From Pelagicoccus enzymogenes (GTDB lineage Bacteria; Verrucomicrobiota; Verrucomicrobiia; Opitutales; Opitutaceae), in assembly GCF_014803405.1 (NCBI RefSeq), contig NZ_JACYFG010000007.1, forward strand, positions 248,001 to 312,000: 64,000 bases of DNA, in the 5' to 3' direction. Of this stretch, positions 45,567 through 57,925 are shown piece after piece; position 1 is the first letter of the stretch, and each line of letters begins with the position of its first letter. The translations under genes and the position numbers were made by a program. The notes under the pieces were generated by a model. That model did not search any database. It saw only the letters and a list, made by a program, of their open reading frames with translations, and was not told the origin of the DNA.

Positions 45567-46262
45567 TCAGCGTTTCCGCTTCTCGAGGATGCGGTCGATT
45601 ATCTCGCGAATTTCTCGGGCGATGTCCGGCGAGAGGTCGGTTTCGGGAATGTCTGCTTTGTCGGCGTATTGCTTGGCCTTGGCGAGAGCCGCGAAGATCT
45701 CCTCGTCGGAAATGTTCGAGCGGAACTGGAGGTCCTGGTAGTTTTCGTCGGTTCCTCGGTCGATGATGAAAGGATCCATCAACTCTCCGATCGCCGATTC
45801 TGGTATTTTCTCTTCGAATACGCCGTAGATGAAGCGCCGTATGGTCAGCATGGCTGCATCCTTTTGCTCCTGGGAGATGGAGCTTCGGTCCAGGGGGTCA
45901 CCTTCGATTTGGTAGTAGCGAACGACGCTCATCGCCGGGCTCTGTTCGAGCCCCTCGATAATCTCGATCAGCTCTTGGATGGAGATCTCGCCTTGCTGGA
46001 ACTCCTCCGTCAGGCGATCTATCTCAGCCTTGAGGGCGGCTTGTTGCTCGCCCGAAAGCCCGGACCTCTCGATCTCAGCGATGACTTCCTTGCGAATTTC
46101 GTCCGTTATCACCTTTTTCCCCGAGGTGAAGAGCCAGTAGGCTCCGCCTGCGAGGAGCAAGGTGAAGATGGCTACTAGTCCGATACAGCCAATCAGGACA
46201 GGTTTGCCGAAAATGCTTTTCTTGGGAGGTTCCGCGGAGTGGGAGCTAAGGGGCGAGGACAT
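45567..46262 (-). CDS. Membrane-anchored helical protein of unknown function
   Basis: Not recognised. 231 residues with a cytoplasmic N-tail, one membrane helix (about 22-45; PVLIGCIGLVAIFTLLLAGG) and an extracytoplasmic helical domain rich in Glu, Ile and Lys (KKVITDEIRKEVIAEIERSG; QELIEIIEGLEQSP), ending in a basic KRKR tail. No catalytic motif or cysteine pair is seen. It is 12 bp downstream of the phoX gene on the same strand, which suggests cotranscription. Confidence 0.7.
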   Translation of the reverse strand: MSSPLSSHSAEPPKKSIFGKPVLIGCIGLVAIFTLLLAGGAYWLFTSGKKVITDEIRKEVIAEIERSGLSGEQQAALKAEIDRLTEEFQQGEISIQELIEIIEGLEQSPAMSVVRYYQIEGDPLDRSSISQEQKDAAMLTIRRFIYGVFEEKIPESAIGELMDPFIIDRGTDENYQDLQFRSNISDEEIFAALAKAKQYADKADIPETDLSPDIAREIREIIDRILEKRKR

Positions 46263-46274
46263 AGGTTAAGGGAA

Positions 46275-47660
46275 TCAGGATGGAATCTTTCTATTCCATG
46301 GTCCGGTTATGGCAAGGGTTTGGCCGGGGCGCTTCTGGATATTAACGAAAAGGGTGCTTCCGTCTGGCGAGAAGCAGGCGCCAGCTAGTTCGCTTTTGAT
46401 TGCCACGTGACCGATATGGTAGAGCTCGCCTTTCGCAGTGATGCCCACGATGGCGCTCGATTCGTTGTCGTCCTCCACGATGACGACGTCGCCCCAAGGA
46501 GCGACGGTGAGGTTGTCGCACGCCTGCATCAGTTGGCTGTCGTGTGACTCGACGAAAAGCTCGAGTTGGCCGGGAGCGTTTGCCTCGAGGTCGGTGCCTT
46601 CGTGCTGGCTTGGCGTGTACTTGAAGATTTGCCCGAACTCTTGCGGTCCGCCGTTGGTGCAGGCGAAGTAAATGGAGCCGTTTCCGTAGAACATGCCTTC
46701 CCCTCTGGCGAAGCGTGCGGCCCCCGTGATGAATCCGCGGTGGCGCAGGTCGTCCTTGGGGGCCTCTACGTCGACCATATCGATCCAAGTAGTGGATACG
46801 GGTGTTCCGATCGGAAACTCCGGTTGTTGCTCCTTGGGCCAATTGCGGGTGTCGCGCGAAGGTTGGTCGAGCACTGCTAGGGCTTGCAGTTTTCCTCCGT
46901 TTATCAGCTTGCCCGGCTCGTTTGGAATGTAGCGGTAGATCAGGCCATCGCCCCGGTCTTCCGTGAGGTAGACGATGCCTGACTTAGGATCGACTGCTAC
47001 TGCCTCGTGGTTGAAGCGACCCATGCCCTTGATGGGAACAGGAAGCGCGAGGCCCATCTGCTCGCTCGCCGGTACCTCGAAGCAATAGCCGTGGTCCTTC
47101 TCGAAGTCGCCGCCCGCTAGGATGTTCGTCTCCTCGCAGGTGATCCAGCTGCCCCATGGAGTGGGACCTCCGGAGCAGTTGCGCATGGTCCCTAGCAAGC
47201 TGAGGGAGTGTTGCTCGAGGGTCTGAGTCTTTACGTTGTAGATGAGCGTGGAGGTGCCGCCGCTGCTGTTACCCGTATCTTTGGCAGCGTCGTAGTGCTT
47301 TTCTCGGTACTGCTTGAGGAGCCCGGGATCGCCTTTGAAAGGGCCTCTTTCGGGATCGCCCGGCCCCATCTCGTGATTGCGGACAAGGATCACACGATCT
47401 GCGTCCAGCGGAAAGGCGGCCATGCCGTCGTGAGCGCCGGGAACGAAGAGTCCGTCGTCCATCCGTTCTCCGGTCTTGGAGAATGTCTTGTAGCTGAACC
47501 CCTTGGGAAGCCTAAGCAGGCCGTTGGGATCCTCTAGGAGAGGGCCGTAGCCAATGCTTGGCGACTTGGAGCAGCCGGCCATGTAGGCTTGTAGTCCGAT
47601 GAAACCGACCGCGAGGGCAGTGTCCTTGATGAAGTCTCTACGTGTTGTTCGGGATGACAT
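46275..47660 (-). CDS. PhoX-family (DUF839) secreted phosphatase
   Basis: A 461-residue protein. The N-terminus TRRDFIKDTALAVGFIGLQ is a twin-arginine signal, followed by AGCSKS, so it may be a Tat-exported lipoprotein. The body is the PhoX beta-propeller: SYKTFSKTGERMDDGLFVPG, ILVRNHEMGPGD, WGSWITCEET (the Cys/Glu metal site) and YLTEDRGDGLIYRYIP. PhoX is a calcium/iron alkaline phosphatase that releases phosphate from organic esters; some DUF839 homologues have other roles. tatC is present at 52213. A Pho box was not identified. Confidence 0.88.
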   Translation of the reverse strand: MSSRTTRRDFIKDTALAVGFIGLQAYMAGCSKSPSIGYGPLLEDPNGLLRLPKGFSYKTFSKTGERMDDGLFVPGAHDGMAAFPLDADRVILVRNHEMGPGDPERGPFKGDPGLLKQYREKHYDAAKDTGNSSGGTSTLIYNVKTQTLEQHSLSLLGTMRNCSGGPTPWGSWITCEETNILAGGDFEKDHGYCFEVPASEQMGLALPVPIKGMGRFNHEAVAVDPKSGIVYLTEDRGDGLIYRYIPNEPGKLINGGKLQALAVLDQPSRDTRNWPKEQQPEFPIGTPVSTTWIDMVDVEAPKDDLRHRGFITGAARFARGEGMFYGNGSIYFACTNGGPQEFGQIFKYTPSQHEGTDLEANAPGQLELFVESHDSQLMQACDNLTVAPWGDVVIVEDDNESSAIVGITAKGELYHIGHVAIKSELAGACFSPDGSTLFVNIQKRPGQTLAITGPWNRKIPS

Positions 47661-47726
47661 GGGGCCTGTCTATGTTGGGGTATCTTGGGAGTCGATTTTT
47701 GTAATGCTACGTTTTGACGACAATTG

Positions 47727-49007
47727 TTAACGCTTCAAAACAAAAGGCGCGATGAGCCCAGATAGGGCTGGTGGAAAGATGCCCTCGATGTGGACGCCGT
47801 CGTCATCTGTAGTCTGTTCGCGAATTCCGCCGCTAGTGTGAAGCTTTGATATGACGTCGTAGCGTTCGTGAGGGATAAGCAGTTGGGTCGACTTGTACTT
47901 GGCGTTTAAATGGTGGGCGATGGCAGCCTTCAGTTCGGACACGCCTTCGCCGGTGTTGGCGCTGATGTAGAGGGCGTCCTTGTGGGTAAAGAGGAAGCGT
48001 TCCCTGTCGCTTTGGTCTTCCAGCGCGTCGATTTTATTGAAAACCACCAGCATGGGATTCTTGTCGGCTTCGATCTCCTTGAGGACTTCCATGGTGGTCT
48101 CGAAGTGCTTCTCGGCGTCCGGATTGGTAACGTCGACCACGTGTATCAGCAAATCCGCTACAACTGCTTCTTCGAGGGTTGCCTTGAAGGCTTCCACTAG
48201 ACGGTGCGGAAGGCGACGTACGAAGCCGACCGTGTCGGTGACGAGCACATGCTGGCTGTTGTCGAGTTCGAGGCGACGGGTGGTGGGATCGAGGGTGGCG
48301 AAAAGCTTGTCCTCAGCCAACACGTCGGAGTCGGTCATGGTGTTAAGAAGCGAAGACTTTCCGGCATTGGTGTATCCGACGATGGCTACGGTCGGAACGG
48401 GCTTGCGCAGGCGCTTGGCTCGCTGCACGTGGCGGTGCTGGATCACTTCTTTGAGTTCCTTCTTGGTCACGGCGATGCGGTCGCGAACCATGCGGGAGTC
48501 GGCTTCGAGCTGGGTTTCGCCTTGGCCGCGGGCTCCGGTGCCGCCGCCTCGTTGGCGGGAAAGGTGAGTCCAGGCGCGGCGCAGGCGAGGGAGGGAGTAC
48601 TCCATGCGGGCGAGCGCAACCTGGAGGGCGGCTTCCTTGGTGTGGGCTCGTTCGGAGAAGATATCGATGATGATCTCCTGGCGGTCGATGACGGTGATCT
48701 TGGACTCCGCCTCCCAGTTGCGCTGCTGAGCGGGGGTCAGTTCGTCATCGAATATGATGACGTCGGCCTCGAGTTCCTTGGCGTGGGCGATGAGTTCCTG
48801 CACTTTGCCAGTGCCGAGTAGGAAGGCGGGATGGGCCTTGCGCAGCTTCACCACGACGCGATCGACGGTGGGGATGTCGAGGTTGGCGGTGAGCTCTTGC
48901 AGCTCGTCGAGCAGGCGCTCCGCGTCTTCGCTGCTCATCTTGGAATCTTGGATGCCGACGAGCAGGGCGCGTTGTACTTTTTTTCTGTTATCTTCGAGAT
49001 CGAACAT
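47727..49007 (-). CDS. hflX: Ribosome-associated GTPase HflX
   Basis: A 426-residue HflX GTPase that splits stalled or heat-stressed 70S ribosomes. The N-terminal nucleotide-binding domain (about 1-165) contains LLGTGKVQELIAHAKE and FDDELTPAQQRNWE; the glycine-rich linker RQRGGGTGARGQGETQLE precedes the G domain, with G1 GYTNAGKSSLLN and G3 DTVGFVRRLP, and NKID (G4). It is monocistronic and starts just before an inverted REP pair. Confidence 0.96.
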   Translation of the reverse strand: MFDLEDNRKKVQRALLVGIQDSKMSSEDAERLLDELQELTANLDIPTVDRVVVKLRKAHPAFLLGTGKVQELIAHAKELEADVIIFDDELTPAQQRNWEAESKITVIDRQEIIIDIFSERAHTKEAALQVALARMEYSLPRLRRAWTHLSRQRGGGTGARGQGETQLEADSRMVRDRIAVTKKELKEVIQHRHVQRAKRLRKPVPTVAIVGYTNAGKSSLLNTMTDSDVLAEDKLFATLDPTTRRLELDNSQHVLVTDTVGFVRRLPHRLVEAFKATLEEAVVADLLIHVVDVTNPDAEKHFETTMEVLKEIEADKNPMLVVFNKIDALEDQSDRERFLFTHKDALYISANTGEGVSELKAAIAHHLNAKYKSTQLLIPHERYDVISKLHTSGGIREQTTDDDGVHIEGIFPPALSGLIAPFVLKR

Positions 49008-49048
49008 TCTGTCTGGGTTCCGGGGCGCGGGTGTTATGGCCCGGGCGA

Positions 49049-49105
49049 TAGGAGCGAGCTTGCTCGCGATTTTGCGTGGATTTTCGCGAGCAAGCTCGCT
49101 CCTAC
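49049..49105. repeat. Inverted pair of family A REP-like elements (REPIN-like)
   Basis: Left unit 49049-49069 on the plus strand (TAGGAGCGAGCTTGC continuing to TCGCGA, head base changed so it reads ATAG). Right unit 49084-49105 on the minus strand, identical to the copies at 5461 and 17789. A 14-bp spacer lies between them. The pair could fold into a long hairpin. Confidence 0.85.
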
Positions 49106-49111
49106 AAGGAA

Positions 49112-49149
49112 AATGAAAAGCCCTGCCTCCGGGTGTCGGAAGCAGGGCT
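49112..49149 (-). terminator. Rho-independent terminator of ppdK
   Basis: On the minus strand AGCCCTGC pairs with GCAGGGCT, followed by TTTTCATTTT, 30 bp after the ppdK stop. Confidence 0.85.
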
Positions 49150-49179
49150 GTGTAACTAATTATCGGATACGTTGATCAC

Positions 49180-51999
<2,820 letters not shown>

Positions 52000-52212
52000 A
52001 CTTCGATAGCTTGGGTTATGCGATGTGGTTGAGTGAAAGACGCGTAAGTGCCTCTTCCCAGTTTCGAAAAGGGGTTCCTCATAGTGATGCTGCTGCGGGT
52101 GTCAACGGGAATGCGGCTTAGGCGCACGCTCGCGCGAAGGGCAAGTCGACGCGATTTGCGATTGCCCGCAGCGAATCACTTGCGCATTAAGGTCCGCTTT
52201 CAAGCGACTGCA

Positions 52213-53046
52213 ATGAGCGATATCGTTCCCAAGGAAACAGAAGAAGAAGCCGACGAAGAAGACTTCGATTGGGCGGACGACCCCAAGAAGATGGGATTTC
52301 TCGACCATGTCGAAGAGCTGCGTTGGACGCTGATCAAGCCGCTTGCTGTCTTCTTCATCGCGTTCGTGGTCACGGTTGTCTTCATCCAGCACTTCAAGGA
52401 CATCTTGATGTATCCGCTGTACGAAAACTACACGCTGGAGCAGCAGAAGACCTTCGCTGGCTTGGCGACTCGCAATCCGACAGGCGTATTCACCGCCATG
52501 TTACACATCGGTTTGCTCATTGGCGTGACGGTGGCGTCGCCGGTGTTCTTGTACTATGTCGGCAGGTTCTTGGCTCCGGCGCTGACCAAGAAGGAGAAGA
52601 AGCTGCTGCTGCCAGGTACGGCTAGCGCTTTCTTCCTGTTCATAACGGGCGCTGCTTTCGCGTTCTTCGGACTGCTCCCGAAAGCGATACAGGTGACGAT
52701 GGCCTTCAACGAGATGATGGGCTTCCAGATCATTTGGTCGCCGGACAGCTATTTCGGGTTCATCACCTGGATCGTGCTTGGGATGGGGGTCTCCTTCCAA
52801 TTCCCGTTGATCGCGGTCGTGCTGGTTTATCTGGATATCGTTACGCTCGAAAAGCTGCGTTCCTTGCGCCGTGTCCTCATCATCATTTTCTTCATTCTGG
52901 CTGCGGTGCTTACTCCTCCGGACCCTGTCACACAGATCATGATGGCCTTGCCGATGATTGCTCTCTACGAGCTCTCTTTGATTGTAGCTGGAGTGCTGCT
53001 GCGCAAGCGGGCGAAACAGGAAGAGGAAGAGGAGTACGACGACTAG
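52213..53046 (+). CDS. tatC: Sec-independent (Tat) protein translocase subunit TatC
   Basis: From the ATG at 52213 it encodes 277 residues with six membrane helices and an acidic N-tail (ETEEEADEEDFDWADD). Family blocks: FLDHVEELRWTLIKPLAVFF, and ELSLIVAG near the end, with the TPPDPVTQIMMALPMIALYE stretch preceding it. TatC binds twin-arginine signals and, with TatA, exports folded proteins; the PhoX and MocA-family proteins in this window are candidate substrates. TatA/TatB genes are not in the window. An earlier in-frame start (52048) would add unrelated sequence. Confidence 0.97.
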   Translation: MSDIVPKETEEEADEEDFDWADDPKKMGFLDHVEELRWTLIKPLAVFFIAFVVTVVFIQHFKDILMYPLYENYTLEQQKTFAGLATRNPTGVFTAMLHIGLLIGVTVASPVFLYYVGRFLAPALTKKEKKLLLPGTASAFFLFITGAAFAFFGLLPKAIQVTMAFNEMMGFQIIWSPDSYFGFITWIVLGMGVSFQFPLIAVVLVYLDIVTLEKLRSLRRVLIIIFFILAAVLTPPDPVTQIMMALPMIALYELSLIVAGVLLRKRAKQEEEEEYDD

Positions 53047-53129
53047 GCCGCGAGCCAGCGACGCGGAAAGTGGGTTGGAACCCGTACGCGGGCGATTGAC
53101 GCGAACACGTAAGGCACTAGACTGTCGGG

Positions 53130-56100
53130 GTGCAGTTGAGTGTTTTTGCAGGGCTGTTAAGGGTCGCAGGGAGAATCGTTCTCCCAGCCTGCTGCACCCT
53201 ATTGGGCGGCGTCCTCGCTATTCTGGAGGGACGGGCCGAGGCGCGGCGGGTGGCTCCGGAGGGCTTGCGTTTCGATTGGTTTGAGGAAAGCGAAGGCTTT
53301 GGCAGCATTGCGGTGGTTGCCCTGCACCAAGATTCCTTCGGTTTTGTTTGGATCGGGACGAGAGAAGGCATCTACCGCTACGACGGTGAGAGGTTCCTTG
53401 AATTTCGATCGGATGTGGAGGAGCCTTTCCGGATTCCACAGAATGCGGTGAATCGCTTCTTCGAGGACTCTCGGGGGCGGCTATGGGTGGGGATGGAAGG
53501 TGGCGTCATCCACTATGACTACAGCCAGGAACGTTTTGTCGAACATGAGGTGGATGGCTTCCTTTACAGCGTCGCTCTCTTCATCGAGCGAGGCGACGGT
53601 CGGCTTCACATTTTGAACCAGAATGGGGCGCTGCTCGAATTGGATGACACGGGACGTTTCAGGGAGCTCAGTAGCGGGGAGGAGGATTGGGCTCGCTGCT
53701 CGTTCGTGTCGGACGCAGGAAGTGTTTTTGTGGGCGGGCGCTTCGGTATCCGGCAGTACTCGGGAGAGTTCGAGTTGCTGCGGGATTTCGATGCCAGCGC
53801 GATATTGGAGGACGAGGTTAACACCTACTTCACCGCTTTGGCCCTAGGCGATGACGGGCGTACGCTATGGGCAGGCACTACGCGTTACGGTGTTTGGTTA
53901 TTGGATACGGAAACCGGTGACTACAGGCAATTGCCATCGAACAATTTGGATGCGGATCGGGTGGGGACGATATTGGTCGACGAGCGTGGCTATGTGCTGG
54001 TGGGAACGACCGCTGGTTTGAGCGTGTATTCGCGAGAGGGGGAATTTGTGAGATCGTATCAGTGGAGCCGTTACGATCCGAAGTCGATTCCGACGGGCAC
54101 TGTGTATTCGATGCTCTACGACAGGCAGGGAAACCTTTGGGTTGGAACTTCGAGAGGTGGCTTGAGCATTGTAAGGAACACCAAAGCGTTTCGCAGCATC
54201 GATTCGTCGGATGCAGGAGAGTTGTCGCTCTCCAAGCAAAAGGTGACCGCTTTGTACCAGGACTCTCGATCGCGGCTTTGGGTTGGCTACCACAACGAGA
54301 GCCTCGACCGCTTGGATTTCGAGAAGGGTGAGAGTCTGTACTTCGATGCCCACTTGGAAAGCCCGGGCGCTTTAGGAAGAGGCACGGTCTGGGATATTGC
54401 GGAGACGAGCGACGGGCGTATGTGGATCGGCAGCAATCGCGGGGGACTCAGCGTTCTGGAGGCGGGAGCGTCTTCTTTTATCCGCTACCGGCCAGACGAG
54501 TCGCGCGCGGACTGGATCCCTGGGATCGACGTTCGAGGGATCCTGCCCGATGGAGAAGAAAACCTATGGCTCAATGTGCATGGCGTGGGTATCGCCCACT
54601 TTGACCGAGAGCGTTTGACCTTTCGTCGCTACGAAAACTTGGGACGGTACTGGGGAGAGGACTTTTTGTTGGATGCTGAAGGCTGCTTATGGGTAGGGAC
54701 CACGGAAGGCCTCAGCGTCTTGCTCCCGGGAGCCAACGCTTTCGTCGCCTGGCCGCCCGATGGCGATTCAGAGCTCGGGGGCGAGCTGGACGAGCATATT
54801 GTATGCTTGAGTGAAGACTCTCGTGGCCAACTTTGGATCGGCACCAGAAAGGGCCTGAAAGTGCTCTCCAAGGATCGCAAAAGCGTCAAGAGCTACACGC
54901 GAGCAGACGGGCTTCCCAGCGTTTCGATCCGTTCGGTTGTCGAGTCGCTCGAGGGGGAAATTTGGGTAGGTACCTCTGGGGGACTGGCTCGCTTCGATGC
55001 CCAAGGGGAGAACTTCAGGGCCTTTTTCAAAGGCGACGGTCTCTTGTCCAACGAGTTCACGGAGCGGGCAGCGATATTGGACAATGAGGGATTCCTCCTG
55101 ATGGGATGCGAAAAGGGAATCGTCCGATTCAAGCCAGAGTCCATAGAGCTGAACCTTGTTCCACCCAAAGTCCTGGTCACTGGAGTCAATGTAAATGGGG
55201 AGCCGGTATACCCGAAGACCAAGCAAGGAGCGATTCTGAAGGCCTCTCCCTTGGTTAGTGAGGAAGTCGTGTTTCCTGCGGGAGTGAGCTCGTTTGGTTT
55301 TCGATTCGCCGCCTTGGACTACATTAGCGACGGTCGAGTTTCCTACGAATACCGTCTGGAGGGGTTCGATGAACAGTGGGTACGCAATGGGTCTCGTAGT
55401 GATTGTTCTTATACGAATATCGTTCCGGGCAAATATGTGTTTCGAGTGAGAGCAAGCAATAGCGATGGAATTCGGAACGATGAGGGAGTATCGCTTGCGG
55501 TGACGGTCTTGCCGTTTTTTTGGCAAACGGACTGGTTCCTTGCGGGAGTAGTTGCGATATTGATTTTAGCGTTCGTGTACATTCTCAGGCTGCGAACAGC
55601 GGGGCTTGCTCGCCAACGGGCATTGCTGCAGGTCTCGATTGACGAGAAGACGCGGGATTTGCAACGCGCCCTCCGCGAACTCGAGTTGCAAAAAGCCCAG
55701 ATGGAAGACCAGAATATGGAGCTGCTTGACCATCGGGAGAATTTGGAGGAACTGGTCGAGCAACGTACTTCTGAACTGGTCGTCGCCAAGGAGCGAGCGG
55801 AGGAGGCGGATCGTTTGAAAACGGCTTTCTTGGAAAATATCTCGCATGAGATTCGCACCCCGATGAACGCCATCATGGGCTTCGTGAACATCCTGCGCAC
55901 GAGCGATGTCGACGAAGAGGAGGAGAAGGAGTACTTGAGTATCGTAGAGCAAAACGGCGAGACGTTGACGCGTCTCATCGACGACATCATCGAGCTTTCC
56001 ATCCTCGAAACCTCGCCCGGCGAATTGCGTTCTGAAGCGACCGATATCCATGCTTTCTTCCAGAAGTGGCATGCCTATCTGGCCAAGGAACTACAGCTCG

Positions 56101-56528
56101 CCGAGAAAAAAGGGATTGAGGCCAAGCTCTCTTTCCAAGGGAAGTCGAAGGCCAAGGTATTGGTAGCCTTGGACCCAGTCAGGGTGGGTCAAATCTTGAA
56201 GAACCTGCTGGACAATGCGGCCAAGTTCACGGACGAGGGGGTCGTCGAGATCCGCTACGGACTGGAAGATCAGGCCCTTTTCTTCGAGGTTTCGGATACG
56301 GGGATCGGAATTCCGGAGAACAAGTTGGCCGAGGTGTTCACGCTTTTCCGAAAGATTCGAGGGACGCAAAAGCGGCTCTTCCGCGGGACGGGGCTGGGCT
56401 TGGCAATGGTCAAGCGAGTGGTGGACTTGATCGGTGGTGAAATCAAGCTGGAGTCCGAAGAAGGAAAAGGCACTCGCGTATTCTTGCGAGTGCCTGTCAA
56501 GGATCTGATCGTAGAGGCTGAGGATTAG
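53130..56528 (+). CDS. Sensor histidine kinase with two-component regulator beta-propellers
   Basis: An 1132-residue kinase, start GTG at 53130. Signal peptide, then many ~40-residue Reg_prop repeats forming two propellers (about 60-680; repeated DSFGFVWIGTREGIYRYDGE, EDSRGRLWVGMEGG and similar), a Y_Y_Y domain (about 690-790; VSYEYRLEGFDEQWVRNGSR), one membrane helix (FLAGVVAILILAFVYILRLR), coiled coil, HisKA with His906 (ISHEIRTPMNAIMG) and HATPase (LLDNAAKF; TGLGLAMVKRVVDLIGGEI). It ends at the ATPase: there is no receiver and no DNA-binding domain, so it needs a separate regulator. The orphan response regulators at 8518-10513 are possible but distant partners. Confidence 0.92.
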   Translation: MQLSVFAGLLRVAGRIVLPACCTLLGGVLAILEGRAEARRVAPEGLRFDWFEESEGFGSIAVVALHQDSFGFVWIGTREGIYRYDGERFLEFRSDVEEPFRIPQNAVNRFFEDSRGRLWVGMEGGVIHYDYSQERFVEHEVDGFLYSVALFIERGDGRLHILNQNGALLELDDTGRFRELSSGEEDWARCSFVSDAGSVFVGGRFGIRQYSGEFELLRDFDASAILEDEVNTYFTALALGDDGRTLWAGTTRYGVWLLDTETGDYRQLPSNNLDADRVGTILVDERGYVLVGTTAGLSVYSREGEFVRSYQWSRYDPKSIPTGTVYSMLYDRQGNLWVGTSRGGLSIVRNTKAFRSIDSSDAGELSLSKQKVTALYQDSRSRLWVGYHNESLDRLDFEKGESLYFDAHLESPGALGRGTVWDIAETSDGRMWIGSNRGGLSVLEAGASSFIRYRPDESRADWIPGIDVRGILPDGEENLWLNVHGVGIAHFDRERLTFRRYENLGRYWGEDFLLDAEGCLWVGTTEGLSVLLPGANAFVAWPPDGDSELGGELDEHIVCLSEDSRGQLWIGTRKGLKVLSKDRKSVKSYTRADGLPSVSIRSVVESLEGEIWVGTSGGLARFDAQGENFRAFFKGDGLLSNEFTERAAILDNEGFLLMGCEKGIVRFKPESIELNLVPPKVLVTGVNVNGEPVYPKTKQGAILKASPLVSEEVVFPAGVSSFGFRFAALDYISDGRVSYEYRLEGFDEQWVRNGSRSDCSYTNIVPGKYVFRVRASNSDGIRNDEGVSLAVTVLPFFWQTDWFLAGVVAILILAFVYILRLRTAGLARQRALLQVSIDEKTRDLQRALRELELQKAQMEDQNMELLDHRENLEELVEQRTSELVVAKERAEEADRLKTAFLENISHEIRTPMNAIMGFVNILRTSDVDEEEEKEYLSIVEQNGETLTRLIDDIIELSILETSPGELRSEATDIHAFFQKWHAYLAKELQLAEKKGIEAKLSFQGKSKAKVLVALDPVRVGQILKNLLDNAAKFTDEGVVEIRYGLEDQALFFEVSDTGIGIPENKLAEVFTLFRKIRGTQKRLFRGTGLGLAMVKRVVDLIGGEIKLESEEGKGTRVFLRVPVKDLIVEAED

Positions 56529-56539
56529 AGGATGGAAGC

Positions 56540-57925
56540 CTAGCTCAGTATCCAGCCGTCTGGGTACTCCTTGCTGAGGTACTGGTTCGCTTCGGGCACG
56601 TTCGTGATCTTCATGGCTTTGGCATCGTATTCGATACGGCGTTGAGCTCGCATGGCCACGTTGCCGAGAAGAGCCATTTCTGTCAGGCCGGATGCGTATT
56701 CAAAATTCGAGCACGGAACCAGTTCGCCGCGGATTCCGTCTGTCCAGTTCTTTTGGTGGGAGCCTTTTACGCGCGGGATGGTGCGAGGCGGCAGGCTTGA
56801 CTTGAGCTCCGCGAACTTGGCATCTGGCAGGATCTGCACGTTCTTGCCATAAGTATCTGAATACAGATAGGCTTCCGATCCGATGATGATCGTGCCGCCA
56901 CTTTTGTCATCGTAAACGGAGGCTTCAAGTCCCTTCGGTATGGGAGGTATCAAGCCGCCCTCGAACCATTTGTAGGTGACGGGAGCGAGTTTTCCGCGCT
57001 GTGGAAATTCGAAGGTGACCACGGCGGAGGAAGGAGCGCTGTAGTCGTTGAAGCTGGTAGTGATGGCTTCCACGCTGGAGGGCATGCCGAGGTCGAGTCC
57101 CCAGTAGGCGACGTCCATGATGTGGCAAGCCATGTCGCCTACGGCGCCGCATCCGTAGTCCCACATGCCGCGCCAGTTGAAGGGGCAGATAGAGGGATCG
57201 TAGGCGCGGCGGGGGGCCACTCCTTGCCAGACGTCCCAATTGAGGGTAGAAGGTTTTACGGGGATCATCTTGGAATGGTCCGGCTCGGAGATGCCTTGCG
57301 GCCAAATCGGGCGGTTGGTCCAGGAGATTACCTCTTTGACTTCGCCGAGGACTCCTGCCTGTAGCCATTCGCGGGCGAGTCTCTGGCCCGCATTGGAATG
57401 CCCTTGATTGCCCATCTGCGTGACGAGTCCCGACTTGCGGGCGGCTTCGTCGATCCAGCGCGCCTCCTGCACCGTGTGCACTAGGGGCTTTTCGCAGTAG
57501 ACATGGATGCCAAGATTCAAGGCGCTACGGGCGATCGGGTAGTGCATGTGGTCGGGCGTGGAGATCACGACGCCGTCGATCTTGTCGGCCATTTCCTCGA
57601 ACATCTTGCGGTAGTCCGAATACCACTTCGCCCCCATTTCGTTGGCTTCGTCAACAACCTCCTTGAAGATGGGCGGAGTCCATTTGTGGGTGAAGGAGGC
57701 TTCCACGTTGCCCATATCCACGTCGCAGAAGGCGACCAGATTTTCGTCGCGCAGCGGCACGATGGACGATGCTCCTTTTCCGCCGACCCCGACGAAGGCG
57801 ATATTCAGTTTTCCGTTAGCTGAGCTCTTGCTTTTCGCAATTGAGAAGCGGGGAAGAGCGAAGAGGCCAGCGGCTGAGGTAGCTCCTTTGACGAAGCTGC
57901 GGCGATTGATTCCAGATTGATCCAC
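56540..57925 (-). CDS. Gfo/Idh/MocA-family oxidoreductase with Tat signal
   Basis: Start chosen as the GTG at 57925, with AGGA 6 nt upstream; it gives 461 residues and puts the twin-arginine motif NRRSFVKGATSAAGLFALP directly at the N-terminus. An ATG at 57994 would add a Pro-rich piece. The Rossmann domain has LNIAFVGVGGKGASSIVPLRD and GVVISTPDHMHYPIARSALN, then EKPLVHTVQEAR (the family's EKP). The C-terminal substrate domain follows. Tat-exported members occur widely in Bacteroidota and Verrucomicrobiota and act on sugars or glycosides; the specific substrate is unknown. Convergent with the kinase gene by 12 bp. Confidence 0.9.
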   Translation of the reverse strand: MDQSGINRRSFVKGATSAAGLFALPRFSIAKSKSSANGKLNIAFVGVGGKGASSIVPLRDENLVAFCDVDMGNVEASFTHKWTPPIFKEVVDEANEMGAKWYSDYRKMFEEMADKIDGVVISTPDHMHYPIARSALNLGIHVYCEKPLVHTVQEARWIDEAARKSGLVTQMGNQGHSNAGQRLAREWLQAGVLGEVKEVISWTNRPIWPQGISEPDHSKMIPVKPSTLNWDVWQGVAPRRAYDPSICPFNWRGMWDYGCGAVGDMACHIMDVAYWGLDLGMPSSVEAITTSFNDYSAPSSAVVTFEFPQRGKLAPVTYKWFEGGLIPPIPKGLEASVYDDKSGGTIIIGSEAYLYSDTYGKNVQILPDAKFAELKSSLPPRTIPRVKGSHQKNWTDGIRGELVPCSNFEYASGLTEMALLGNVAMRAQRRIEYDAKAMKITNVPEANQYLSKEYPDGWILS

